Origin: Mangrovicoccus sp049603835
GTDB lineage: Bacteria > Pseudomonadota > Alphaproteobacteria > Rhodobacterales > Rhodobacteraceae
Assembly: GCA_049603835.1 (NCBI GenBank)
Contig: JBMYSZ010000005.1
Location: 139,937-203,936, forward strand
Direction: 5' to 3'
DNA: 64,000 bases
Of this stretch, positions 9,828 through 18,407 are shown piece by piece. The notes beneath the pieces are model-generated. The model was not told the origin of the DNA. It did no database searches and saw nothing but the letters and a program-made list of their open reading frames with translations. The first letter of the stretch is position 1; every line of letters starts with the position of its first letter. The position numbers were made by a program, and so were the translations under genes.

Positions 9828-12800
9828 ATGACGACCTCGCATGCTCCGTCCTCCGCTCGGCCTCGCAAATCTGGCTCCAATCGCGATGCTGCTGACAGCT
9901 CTCACGCCAATGTAAAGCCGCGCAGCCAAGCGGCAAGCCCGGCCTATTTGGGCGGGATCGCGGGCGGGATTGCAGGAGGGGCGGGGGCTTTGGGCAGTCC
10001 GGCCTTTTTGCAGCGCAAACCGGGCAATATGGTGCAGCGCCTGCCCCAAGATCCTTTCCCCACCGTCGAGGATGAAGAAGAGACCTTGCAACTGCAAAGG
10101 CTGCCGCAAGATCCCACTGCCACTGGCGAAGACGGGCCGCCGCCGGTTTTGCAGGCCAAGCTGACCATCAACACCCCCGGCGATGCCCATGAAGCCGAAG
10201 CCGATCAAGTGGCCAGCAATGTTTTGGCACGCAAGGAAACCTCGGGCCAGATTGGCGGAAGTGGCAGTGGCAGTGGCAGCGGCGGGGGCAATAGCGGGGC
10301 TCAGATCCAGCGCAAATGCGCCAGCTGTGGCAGCGAGGCCCAAGGCGACAGCCCCTGCCCCTCTTGCGCGGCGAAGGCAGCAGCATTGCAGCGCAGCGCA
10401 GGCTCTGGCGCAGCAAACACGCCCTCCCCCACCACCAGCGCCGCCCAAGCCGTGGCCAATCCCGGATCCGGCGCACCCCTGGCCCCCGCCACTCGCGCCC
10501 CGATCGAGGCAGAGCTAGGCCGCGATCTGTCTAGCGTTCGGGTCCATTCCGATAGCCGCGCCCGCGAAGCCGCCGATAGCATTGACGCAAAGGCCTTTAC
10601 CCACGGGCAGAATATCTGGCTAGGCTCTGGGCAAAGCGCGGATGATATGGGGCTCATGGCCCATGAGGCGACCCATACAGTGCAACAGGGCAAAGGCGGC
10701 GCATCGGGTCCGGCTTTGGTGCAACGCGCGCCCGCAGATCACCGCCCGACCGAAGATGGCACCGCCCCGCGCGCCCGGATCGACGCGGAGTTAGAGAAAG
10801 AGAAAAAGGCCAAGGGCGAGCCTGACCCCGGTGATGCGCCGCCGAAAATCGATCCGGCGGAGAAACGCGCCAAAGCCGCGCCGCTCGAAAGCAAGGCCAA
10901 ACCCGATGCGGATCGCCCGGCCCAGGCTGGCCCGATGGTCGCGGGGGCGGCGCAAGAGGTCAAGGCCAAGGCCGATAGCCCGCCCGAGCCCCTCACCCAA
11001 GCCAAAGCTGATGCGCCCAAAGCCGAAGCGGCCTCCAATGAAGGCGGCGGCGAAGATCCCATGGCCTCGGTTCAAAAGGCCGCGGCTTTGGTCACCGCAT
11101 TGCCCGAACCGCCCCAGCCGCAGCCCATGACCCCGCCGCCCATGGTGATGCCGGTGGATCGCGATGGGCTGCCGCTGGCGCCGGATCTAGAGGGCGAAGC
11201 CCTGGCCCAGACCGTCGCCGTGCAGCTGCATGGCAATCGCGATGCCGCCTTCTCTCTGCGCCAACATGCGAAACAGGCCCGCGCCAATGCCGCCCTTTTG
11301 CGGGGCAATATCGGCATGGCCGACAGCCATATCGCCACGTCTGAGGCGGGGATTAAGCAAACAAAGGCGGATCTAAAGACCCGGCGCGGGATCATCAAAG
11401 AGGCGGAAAACGCCCATGCGGTGAGTAAGGCCAAGGCCGACAAAGTCGCCGCCGATGCGCCGCCGCTGCAAGTCAAAGCCGAAGGCGCTAAGGATGAGGT
11501 GGGGCCTGTGGCCTCGGAGGCGGCAGACACGGCGGCTCAGCAAAAGGCTAATGCGCCCGATGACCCGGATGCGGGCGGTGCCGCCCAGGAAAACAGTCAA
11601 AAGCTGGGATCCGTAGCCCAAGACACCGCCACTATGAGCCAAACCACGGATCAAGCGCGGGCCGGTGCCATTCAGCTTCAGGCGGATGCCAATCAGGCCG
11701 CCCAAGATAACGCGGCGGCTATGGGCAAAATCGAAGAGACCAAAGCCACCGCCGATCAGCTGGACAGCAAGCTTGACCAAGAAAGCGCGACAACGGCTAA
11801 AGCCAAAAGCCAGCTTGATGCGCAACGCGCTAAACCCGATGCGGTAGATGCCAAAGCTCAGAATTTGGAGAGCGGTGCCGCTGCGATAGATGCGGCCAGC
11901 CAAGCCCGAATGATCGAGCTACAAGCGATCCAAGCCGATTATATCCGCGACACAGCCGGGGTTGATGGCGCGCAAAGCCTCGCGGATGAGAATGACGGCG
12001 ATATCCAACGCGCGCCGCGCGGCGGCGGCGGCTATCGCGGGCGGGGCTTTTTCGGGATCTCCACAGCCGGGGCTGGACGGGTTTCGTCGCGTTCGCGCGG
12101 GGGGGGCAAGCCGCCTCGCGCCTCCAAAGGGCTCAAAGGCCAAAAGCCAGATCCCAATCAGGCCTATAACGACCGCTGGCAAGTAAATATCCCGCAATTC
12201 GACCTGATGACCGACCGTCAGAAACAGCACCGGATGCAACAGGCCCAGGCCGCAGCGGAACGGCGCAAAGCCCGGCTGAAAGCCCTGCAAGACGGGACTT
12301 ATGGCGATGTGGCCCAAATGGACAGTATGGACCGGATGGGGCTGGCCATGCGGTTCATGATGACCGAGGCTTATCATTCCGTCATGGGGGTTCAGTGGTC
12401 GGATTGGTCGCTGGGCAGTGCCGGCCAGGCCTTAATGATGGCGATAAACCCGCTAGGGCCGATCAACGGTGTTTTGGCAGGCCTGTCGACACTTGCGGGC
12501 GGCGTGGCAAATATCGGGAATGTCGAGCAGTGGAAGAAAGACCCGCTGCAAAATGGCCTGAAAATCGCCGCTGATATCGCCACAGGGATCACTGTGATCC
12601 TGGGCTCGATTGTGGCTTTGCTGGGTCTTATCACTGCGCTTTCAGCGGCAGCGATTGTGCTGTCTTGGTTCACGCTCTCGCCCTTACTGACGCCGGTCAT
12701 TTTATGGTGCACCTCAACCGGGATCACCGTTGGCAGCTGGACCATATCCGCCGGGAAATTCGCGCTCCTTTTCCAAGAGTTATTGATATTCAAGAACCTA

Positions 12801-15356
12801 TATGACGCCGCAACCGCGACCACGGCGAAGGATTTGCTGCAAAATTCCGAACAAATGTCGACGGATTTTTCCCAGGCCGGGCAAGTGGGGATGCAGATGG
12901 CCACCGCCCATTTGGCCAAGGTCGGCGGTCCGGGGATGCTCGATAATATCGGCACAAATGGGGTGCGGGCCATTGCCGTGCAAGAAACCAGAGAGCTCGC
13001 TCTGGGTGCCGGGCTGGAATATACATTTGGCGCGGATGTAGCGGGGCGGATCGGTCAAGCGCGCATGGCCAAGGGCCTCTATAATAGTGCGCGTGGTGGT
13101 GGCGGGGGCGATGGGGCTGCCGCGCCGAAACCTGGCGGAGAGGATAGCGGCGGAGGCGGCGCCGGTGGCGGTGGTGCCGCGACCGCGCCCAAGACAGACG
13201 GGACTGGCGGCAAAGATCCTTCTGGCAATGGCGGTGCAGCGCCTGCCGCCCCTGCCGCACCGGCAACGCCCGCTCCGCCACCGCGCCCCGCTGCGGATAT
13301 CCCCCCGCCGCCGAGCAAAGCGGCGCCCATGGCCAATGCCGATATGCCGACCGCGCCTGCTGGCAGCAAAAAGCCCGCGCTGGTAGATGCGCCCGAGCCA
13401 AGCCCCAAAGTGGATTTGGGAGATGCGGCAGCACCTGCGCCAAGCCCCGCAGCGTCGAAGCCGCAAAGCGATGCGGATGCTAGCGCCAAAGCGAAACCCA
13501 AAGAGGATCAAAGCGCCGCTTCAGCCGCCGCAACCACCCCGGCTGCGGATGGCGGCAAAACCGCCGCGCCCAAGCTTGAGAGCCCTGATGCCCCGGCGGC
13601 TCCTGGACCTGCGCCTGTCGCGGCGACGGGCTATAAGAAGGGCTCTGAAATCGCGCTGCCAACCGGGCCGGCAAAGGCGGCTAGCAGCGGCGAGGCGCCG
13701 GGTCCAAAGCCCGGCGCGGATGCACCAAGCCCCGCCAGCACGCCGGATGCTGCGGCTCCGAGCCCTGCGGCGAAAGCCTCTGCCGATAGCTCCACCCCTG
13801 GCAGCGCAAAGCCGGCTCCTGCCGCAGATGCGCCAACAGCGACAAAACCCAGCGGCGATGGCCAGGCCCCAGCCCCGAACCGTGCCAAAGATGCAGGTGA
13901 CGCCCCGGAGCCTCTTCCGCCCGCCACGGCTGTGACCAAACCCACCGCTGATGGGGATGCCCCGAAGTCACGCGAGCCCGATATTGGCGAGCCCAGCAGC
14001 TCGGGCAGCCCGCCGCGCCCGGATGATCCAGGCCAAGCCGCGCTGCGCCAATCCGCAGCAAAGAAACCCCTGGCCGCCCTGTCCGATGGCGAGCGGGTGG
14101 CTGAAGCCTCCCAGGCCCGCGCCGTGCCCCATGAGGATGTGCCGACCCAGGCTCTTAAGGCCGAGGGCTATACGGATCTGCGCAAGCTCGACAATAATGT
14201 CGACTATGTGGGCAATCCGAAAAAGGGCAAATTCTGCCGCCTGATCCAGCGCTGTGGTAGCGCCGACAAAACCGGTGATGTACCCGCAACCGGGCTGAAA
14301 CCCGATGGGGATGGCGGGGAACAAGCGCGTGTGGATGCCGCCGCCGCTACCAATACGAAACCGCCTAGCACGGATGCAGGCGCCGCAGCCCCAGCCCGCC
14401 CGGCTTCTGATGATGCGGGCCCCGCCACCAGTTCAGATGCGGCTCCGGCTCCGAAACCCGCCGCCGATCCGGATGCGGCACCTGCGGCAACCACTCCGGC
14501 CGCCAAACCCGCCCCTAATCCCAAAATCACAGGCGAGGCGCTGCGCGATAATATCAAGCAGTCCCTCCATGATGAGCCCTATAACGGCACCATGAAAGCA
14601 ACGCTGGAGCAGTTTGGCTATACGATCTCAGAGCACAGCGGCGGCGTCCGGGCGGAGCGGCGTGGGCGCACGGGAGATCTCCCCGCGATCCGGATCGAGG
14701 ATGGCCGCATCAAGGTCGATCACTATGTCAAAGGCTCGGTCAATCGCACGGGTCTTCGGATTAATGCCGACGGCAAAATGGAGGCCATCGTCAATCTCAA
14801 AGCTTATCGCGAGAGCCCCGATACGGTCGCGCCGATCTGGCGGGCGGTGGATGACATCGTGCCCCCCGGCGGCGATCCGAACCACTATAACTGGATCAAA
14901 GGCCAGCTCGGCGAAATCCGGATGGATAAAATTGCCGCCGAAAATGGCTGGATCAAAATTTCGGGGCCTAAAAATGACGATGGCACCCGGCAGGATGCCG
15001 ATTGGCTCACCCCGATGCCGGGCGCCAATTCTATCGACGCGGTTTACCTCAATCCCTCGCCCCCGCCCGGCCCCTATATCGTGGCCGATGCGAAAATGGG
15101 CAGCGCTCGCCAGGGCAAAACCAAATCCAATACGGTGCAAATGTCCATGGATTGGATTTTACCGCGCCTTGAAAGTGCTGGGCTCAACGCTTCAGATCTG
15201 AGGAAAATCGAGAATGGCTATACCCCGATCCTGGTGAAAATCAATGCGCGCGGAGAATATGAAATTGTGGTGCTGAATGCCGATGGCTCCAAGAAGTCGA
15301 CCATCACCTTGAAAAATGGCACAACTGATCGAGAGACCCCGGCCAAGGCGCAATAG
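9828..15356 (+). CDS. eCIS effector: DUF4157, membrane segments and C-terminal PoNe-type DNase
   Basis: This 1842-aa modular toxin has several parts. Residues 1-160 form a disordered leader. Residues 164-181 hold a C-x-x-C / C-x-x-C zinc knuckle. A DUF4157 domain spans about 213-290 with H-E-A-T-H at 279-283. About 465-710 is an Ala/Gln/Lys-rich, coiled-coil-like stretch. About 915-965 contains two or three hydrophobic segments suited to membrane insertion, and about 1085-1560 is a long Pro/Ala linker. The C-terminal ~180 residues carry G-E-I-R (near 1692), I-D-A-V-Y (near 1734), V-A-D-A-K (near 1752) and Q-M-S-M-D-W-I (near 1770). That order is typical of the PD-(D/E)XK PoNe DNase family. 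The PoNi-like immunity gene starts 8 bases downstream, which strongly supports the nuclease call. No signal peptide is seen, so particle loading is inferred. Confidence 0.83.
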   Translation: MTTSHAPSSARPRKSGSNRDAADSSHANVKPRSQAASPAYLGGIAGGIAGGAGALGSPAFLQRKPGNMVQRLPQDPFPTVEDEEETLQLQRLPQDPTATGEDGPPPVLQAKLTINTPGDAHEAEADQVASNVLARKETSGQIGGSGSGSGSGGGNSGAQIQRKCASCGSEAQGDSPCPSCAAKAAALQRSAGSGAANTPSPTTSAAQAVANPGSGAPLAPATRAPIEAELGRDLSSVRVHSDSRAREAADSIDAKAFTHGQNIWLGSGQSADDMGLMAHEATHTVQQGKGGASGPALVQRAPADHRPTEDGTAPRARIDAELEKEKKAKGEPDPGDAPPKIDPAEKRAKAAPLESKAKPDADRPAQAGPMVAGAAQEVKAKADSPPEPLTQAKADAPKAEAASNEGGGEDPMASVQKAAALVTALPEPPQPQPMTPPPMVMPVDRDGLPLAPDLEGEALAQTVAVQLHGNRDAAFSLRQHAKQARANAALLRGNIGMADSHIATSEAGIKQTKADLKTRRGIIKEAENAHAVSKAKADKVAADAPPLQVKAEGAKDEVGPVASEAADTAAQQKANAPDDPDAGGAAQENSQKLGSVAQDTATMSQTTDQARAGAIQLQADANQAAQDNAAAMGKIEETKATADQLDSKLDQESATTAKAKSQLDAQRAKPDAVDAKAQNLESGAAAIDAASQARMIELQAIQADYIRDTAGVDGAQSLADENDGDIQRAPRGGGGYRGRGFFGISTAGAGRVSSRSRGGGKPPRASKGLKGQKPDPNQAYNDRWQVNIPQFDLMTDRQKQHRMQQAQAAAERRKARLKALQDGTYGDVAQMDSMDRMGLAMRFMMTEAYHSVMGVQWSDWSLGSAGQALMMAINPLGPINGVLAGLSTLAGGVANIGNVEQWKKDPLQNGLKIAADIATGITVILGSIVALLGLITALSAAAIVLSWFTLSPLLTPVILWCTSTGITVGSWTISAGKFALLFQELLIFKNLYDAATATTAKDLLQNSEQMSTDFSQAGQVGMQMATAHLAKVGGPGMLDNIGTNGVRAIAVQETRELALGAGLEYTFGADVAGRIGQARMAKGLYNSARGGGGGDGAAAPKPGGEDSGGGGAGGGGAATAPKTDGTGGKDPSGNGGAAPAAPAAPATPAPPPRPAADIPPPPSKAAPMANADMPTAPAGSKKPALVDAPEPSPKVDLGDAAAPAPSPAASKPQSDADASAKAKPKEDQSAASAAATTPAADGGKTAAPKLESPDAPAAPGPAPVAATGYKKGSEIALPTGPAKAASSGEAPGPKPGADAPSPASTPDAAAPSPAAKASADSSTPGSAKPAPAADAPTATKPSGDGQAPAPNRAKDAGDAPEPLPPATAVTKPTADGDAPKSREPDIGEPSSSGSPPRPDDPGQAALRQSAAKKPLAALSDGERVAEASQARAVPHEDVPTQALKAEGYTDLRKLDNNVDYVGNPKKGKFCRLIQRCGSADKTGDVPATGLKPDGDGGEQARVDAAAATNTKPPSTDAGAAAPARPASDDAGPATSSDAAPAPKPAADPDAAPAATTPAAKPAPNPKITGEALRDNIKQSLHDEPYNGTMKATLEQFGYTISEHSGGVRAERRGRTGDLPAIRIEDGRIKVDHYVKGSVNRTGLRINADGKMEAIVNLKAYRESPDTVAPIWRAVDDIVPPGGDPNHYNWIKGQLGEIRMDKIAAENGWIKISGPKNDDGTRQDADWLTPMPGANSIDAVYLNPSPPPGPYIVADAKMGSARQGKTKSNTVQMSMDWILPRLESAGLNASDLRKIENGYTPILVKINARGEYEIVVLNADGSKKSTITLKNGTTDRETPAKAQ

Positions 15357-15364
15357 GAGAGCAC

Positions 15365-16156
15365 ATGACCCCACGCGACCCAAGCGCGGATCCTTCTTAC
15401 TGGGACGCCGCCCTAGACCATAATTTTGAGGATCTGGCCATCGCGCGGGACCGATTGATCGAGCCCGAGATCCAAGGAACAGAGGCGCAGATTTTGCCCG
15501 CCCGGAATTATTTCGACAAGCGGTTTAAGCGGATCTTGCTGGGCTATTCCGCTGGGGCGCCGTTACAGGATTTGGCCGAGGATTACGCTGATGCCTATGG
15601 CCAAACCTATCCCGATTTTCTGGCCGCGAACCCGCCGGGCTCTGCGGGCGCTTTGGTCCAGCCATCCTTTCCCCGCATTGCCCGGATCTTGTCGCTTGCG
15701 GTTCTATGTCGACTGCGCGGTGCGGCAGCGGCTGGGGTGGTGCGAGCCTATGATCTTTGGGATTACGCCGGCCCGCTGGCCGAAGATCAGCGTGATTTGA
15801 TTTGGGAGGCCATGGCCCAACATCTTACCTCAGACCAGCCGCGCCCGGACACAGCGGACGGGGTCAATTTCCCCGAAGTTTACGATCCTCTTTGGCAAGC
15901 GATTGCGCCCCAGACAGAGCAAGCGGCGCGGGCCGATCATCTGGCGCGTTTCTTAGAGGGCTGGTACCCGCAGATGAAAGCCGAATACGAAGCCGAAACC
16001 GCCGATTTTTCCGCCAATAACTATGTCTATACCGGGCATTGGTGCCTAGAAGCCGGGGCTGGCGCGGTTTTGGCAGGGATTGATGATGCGGCTTTGCGCA
16101 GTCATCCCCATTATCCGAAAGATTTTGTCGATTATGCGCGGGGGGCTAAGCCGTGA
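15365..16156 (+). CDS. PoNi-like (DUF1910/DUF1911) immunity protein
   Basis: This is a 263-aa soluble helical protein preceded by an AGGAG site. Its C-terminal third reads F-L-E-G-W-Y, then N-Y-V-Y-T-G-H-W-C-L-E-A-G-A, then I-D-D-A-A-L and H-Y-P-K-D-F-V-D-Y-A-R. That order (W-Y, Y-x-G-x-W-x-x-E-A, I-D-D, Y-P-x-D-x-V-x-x-A-R) is the hallmark of DUF1911, the C-terminal domain of PoNi proteins that neutralise PoNe DNases by binding them. Position immediately after the PoNe-ended effector fits a cognate pair. It should act in the producer's cytoplasm. Family assignment is strong by pattern; specificity for this toxin is inferred from adjacency. Confidence 0.82.
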   Translation: MTPRDPSADPSYWDAALDHNFEDLAIARDRLIEPEIQGTEAQILPARNYFDKRFKRILLGYSAGAPLQDLAEDYADAYGQTYPDFLAANPPGSAGALVQPSFPRIARILSLAVLCRLRGAAAAGVVRAYDLWDYAGPLAEDQRDLIWEAMAQHLTSDQPRPDTADGVNFPEVYDPLWQAIAPQTEQAARADHLARFLEGWYPQMKAEYEAETADFSANNYVYTGHWCLEAGAGAVLAGIDDAALRSHPHYPKDFVDYARGAKP

Positions 16157-16422
16157 CAGAAGACAACCAACCACCGGTTTTCTGGAAAACCGAAGATGGC
16201 CGCTATAAGGTCGATTTCCAAAATATCCGCTCGCCCTGGATCAAGCTGGGCCTGGCATTTGCGGTCATTGGCGGGGTTCTGGCTTTGGCCGTTGGCTTTC
16301 CCACCGGGCCGGAACTACCCGATGAGCTGGTCACCGGGCTGATCCCCTATGTGGGAGGCGCAGTCATCATAGTCATCGCGCTTGCAATGATCCTGACGCG
16401 CCTGGGCAACAAGCGCGACTGA
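16153..16422 (+). CDS. Small two-helix membrane protein at the end of the eCIS operon
   Basis: An 89-aa protein starting at GTG 16153, which overlaps the immunity gene's TGA by three bases. A short hydrophilic N-terminus (about 30 residues) is followed by hydrophobic helices at about 31-50 and 64-83, with a basic end. I do not recognise the family. The coupling to the toxin/immunity genes suggests a linked role, for example a second protection protein acting at the membrane against the effector's hydrophobic segments, or a release-related protein. Neither is shown by the sequence. Confidence 0.6.
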   Translation: MTEDNQPPVFWKTEDGRYKVDFQNIRSPWIKLGLAFAVIGGVLALAVGFPTGPELPDELVTGLIPYVGGAVIIVIALAMILTRLGNKRD

Positions 16423-16434
16423 GCCAAGTGGCGA

Positions 16435-17190
16435 TCAAATGGAGCCTGCCTCGACCATATAATTATTTGCGGTGCACATGGCCGCATCATCGCTGGCCAA
16501 AAACAGTACCATCCGTGCCAGATAAACCGGTTCGATCAGATCCGGCAGACATTGGCGGTCGCGATGGGCCTCTATGGCTTCGGGCGTGACCCATAGCTCT
16601 TTCTGCCGTTCGGTCATCACCCAGCCCGGCACAACGCAATTAACGCGGATGCGATCCCCGCCAAGCTCGCGCGCCATAGTACGGGTCAGCCCATGCACCG
16701 CCGATTTCGCGGTCGTATAAGCGGGAAAGCCAGCACTCGCCTGCCACCAGCTATTGGACCCCATATTGATGATCGACCCGCCGCCTGCTGCGATCATTCC
16801 CGGTGCCACGGCCTGAATGGCAAAGAACATGGGCCGCAGATTGGTGGCGAAACGTTCATCCCAATAATCGGGGCTGGTTTCGCGCCAGTCATGGCGGTCA
16901 TCGCGGGCGGCATTATTGACCAGCACCGTCGCCGGGCCTTGGCGCTCGGCCAGCCGAGCAATCGCCGCGCGCAAAGCGTCAATATCGCGCAAATCCACCG
17001 GCTCAAAAGCGATATCGCCCTCGCCTTGGGCCAGGGCCTCTCCCGCGGCTTCGTCGAAATCGAGAAAGCCCACCTTCGCGCCTTGGGCGGCAAAGGCTTT
17101 GACGATTTCAGCACCGATGCCCGAGGCGCCGCCGGTGACGATCACCGTTTTGTCTTTCAGACTTGGATAAATCGCAAATTCCGTGGTCAT
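16435..17190 (-). CDS. Short-chain dehydrogenase, aldose (xylose/arabinose) 1-dehydrogenase-like
   Basis: A 251-aa SDR with the Rossmann motif T-G-G-A-S-G-I-G near residue 18, N-N-A-A-R-D-D-R-H in mid-protein, the catalytic Y-T-T-A-K-S-A and a V-V-P-G-W-V segment. The start A-I-Y-P-S-L-K-D-K and the D-D-R-H-x-W motif closely resemble Caulobacter XylB-type D-xylose 1-dehydrogenase, which oxidises the sugar to its lactone with NAD. The start is ATG 17190, preceded by GGGGAGG; the longer frame to 17250 would overlap the upstream gene. It lies 28 bases after a 2-keto-3-deoxy-L-arabonate dehydratase gene, so an oxidative pentose pathway is likely; whether the substrate is L-arabinose or another sugar is open. 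Confidence 0.8.
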   Translation of the reverse strand: MTTEFAIYPSLKDKTVIVTGGASGIGAEIVKAFAAQGAKVGFLDFDEAAGEALAQGEGDIAFEPVDLRDIDALRAAIARLAERQGPATVLVNNAARDDRHDWRETSPDYWDERFATNLRPMFFAIQAVAPGMIAAGGGSIINMGSNSWWQASAGFPAYTTAKSAVHGLTRTMARELGGDRIRVNCVVPGWVMTERQKELWVTPEAIEAHRDRQCLPDLIEPVYLARMVLFLASDDAAMCTANNYMVEAGSI

Positions 17191-17218
17191 TCGCAGCGCC
17201 TCCCCTCTTGGCTTTAGG

Positions 17219-18130
17219 TTATTTTCCCCACCGCAGAACCAACGGGTCAAGCGGCGTGATCAGCTCCATCAGCAATTTGCGTGTGTCAGGATGCAAAGGC
17301 GGGATCGGATGACGGCAGAATTCCGATTTGATTACCCCGCCTTCGACCATGGCCGCTTTGGCCGACCGGAAACCGCATTGACGGTTTTCATGGTTGACCG
17401 CGGGCAGAACACGGGCATAGCCCTCGATCGCGGCTTGCCGGTTGCCCGCCAGGAAATCGCGCAGGATTGGGCCGATCAAATCCGGGATCATCGCCGAGGT
17501 CATCGTGCCTGTGCAGCCCGCATCCAGATCGGCCAACAGGGTAATCGCCTCTTCGCCGTCAAACGGGCCTTCGATCGCATCGCCGCCTTCGGCAATCAGC
17601 GCGCGCAGTTTATTGGCCGCTTGCGGGCATTCGATCTTAAAGAGCTTCAGCATCTCAATTTCGCGCGCCATTTTCACCAAAAGCGGCACGGGCAGATCCA
17701 CCCCCGAAAGCGGCGCATCCTGCACCATGATCGGGATACCCACCTCACCCACAGCGCGGAATTGCTCGAAAGTTTGCTCGGCCGTGCCTTTGAGCAGCGC
17801 CCCGTGATAAGGCGGCATCATCATCACAATCGCCGCGCCCAGATCCTTGGCCAGCTGCGCCCGTTCCACCACAATCGGCGTGGCGAAATGGCTGATGGTG
17901 ACGATCACCGGCACGCGGCCCGCCACATGTTCCAGCGAGAGCCGGGTCAGGGTTTCGCGCTCGGCATCGGAAATCAGGAACTGTTCCGAGAAATTGGCGA
18001 GGATACAAATGCCATCGACGCCTTGGTCAATCATCAGATCCAAGACCCGGCGCATGCCCTCTAGATCAAGCGAGCCGTCCTCATGAAACGGGGTCGGGGC
18101 AACGGGCCAAATGCCGGTATAGCTGCTCAT
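17219..18130 (-). CDS. 2-keto-3-deoxy-L-arabonate dehydratase (DapA/NAL superfamily)
   Basis: A 303-aa class I aldolase-fold protein. It shows I-L-A-N-F-S-E-Q-F, H-V-A-G-R-V-P-V-I-V, M-M-P-P-Y-H-G-A, the Schiff-base lysine in L-F-K-I-E, G-D-A-I-E-G-P-F-D-G-E-E-A and a final H-P-D-T-R / L-D-P-L-V-L-R-W. These match the L-KDA dehydratases of oxidative L-arabinose pathways (Azospirillum type) far better than biosynthetic DapA. The enzyme would make alpha-ketoglutarate semialdehyde. Start ATG 18130 has an AAAGGA site; the frame runs further upstream but lacks a site there. A 16-bp GntR-type palindrome lies 135 bases upstream, so the SDR and this gene are probably regulated together by the divergent GntR protein. 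Confidence 0.82.
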   Translation of the reverse strand: MSSYTGIWPVAPTPFHEDGSLDLEGMRRVLDLMIDQGVDGICILANFSEQFLISDAERETLTRLSLEHVAGRVPVIVTISHFATPIVVERAQLAKDLGAAIVMMMPPYHGALLKGTAEQTFEQFRAVGEVGIPIMVQDAPLSGVDLPVPLLVKMAREIEMLKLFKIECPQAANKLRALIAEGGDAIEGPFDGEEAITLLADLDAGCTGTMTSAMIPDLIGPILRDFLAGNRQAAIEGYARVLPAVNHENRQCGFRSAKAAMVEGGVIKSEFCRHPIPPLHPDTRKLLMELITPLDPLVLRWGK

Positions 18131-18264
18131 TACTTTGCGTCCTTTTTGGTTGCTCTTGCCAAGGCACAACGCAACCCAAAGGGCCAAAGCCCCTGATGAC
18201 CGGTCTTTGTCATGGCATCCTCCGCAAGTCGCGACACCCTGCATTCTCCCCCAGAGGTGCCGCT

Positions 18265-18280
18265 AAATGGTATACCATTT
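18265..18280. promoter_or_regulatory. 16-bp perfect palindrome, likely GntR operator
   Basis: AAATGGTATACCATTT is a perfect inverted repeat in the gap upstream of the dehydratase gene. The TGGTATACCA core is the kind of site bound by FCD-type GntR repressors, and such a regulator is encoded about 1.2 kb away. Binding is inferred. Confidence 0.65.
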
Positions 18281-18407
18281 CCTTAGGCGGAAAAATTTGC
18301 CCTGTCAAAACCCATTGGCAAAACCCTTTCCAAAATTTTGTGCGATGACGCGGCGGCCAGTATCCGGCTCTGTTCCCACCCCAACTCAAAAGCGGGGCCA
18401 AAGCCGG

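Noticed and set aside
16693..18064. Long + strand frames opposite the pentose genes
   Set aside because: They are shadows of the SDR and dehydratase genes; their composition follows the opposite strand's third-position bias.
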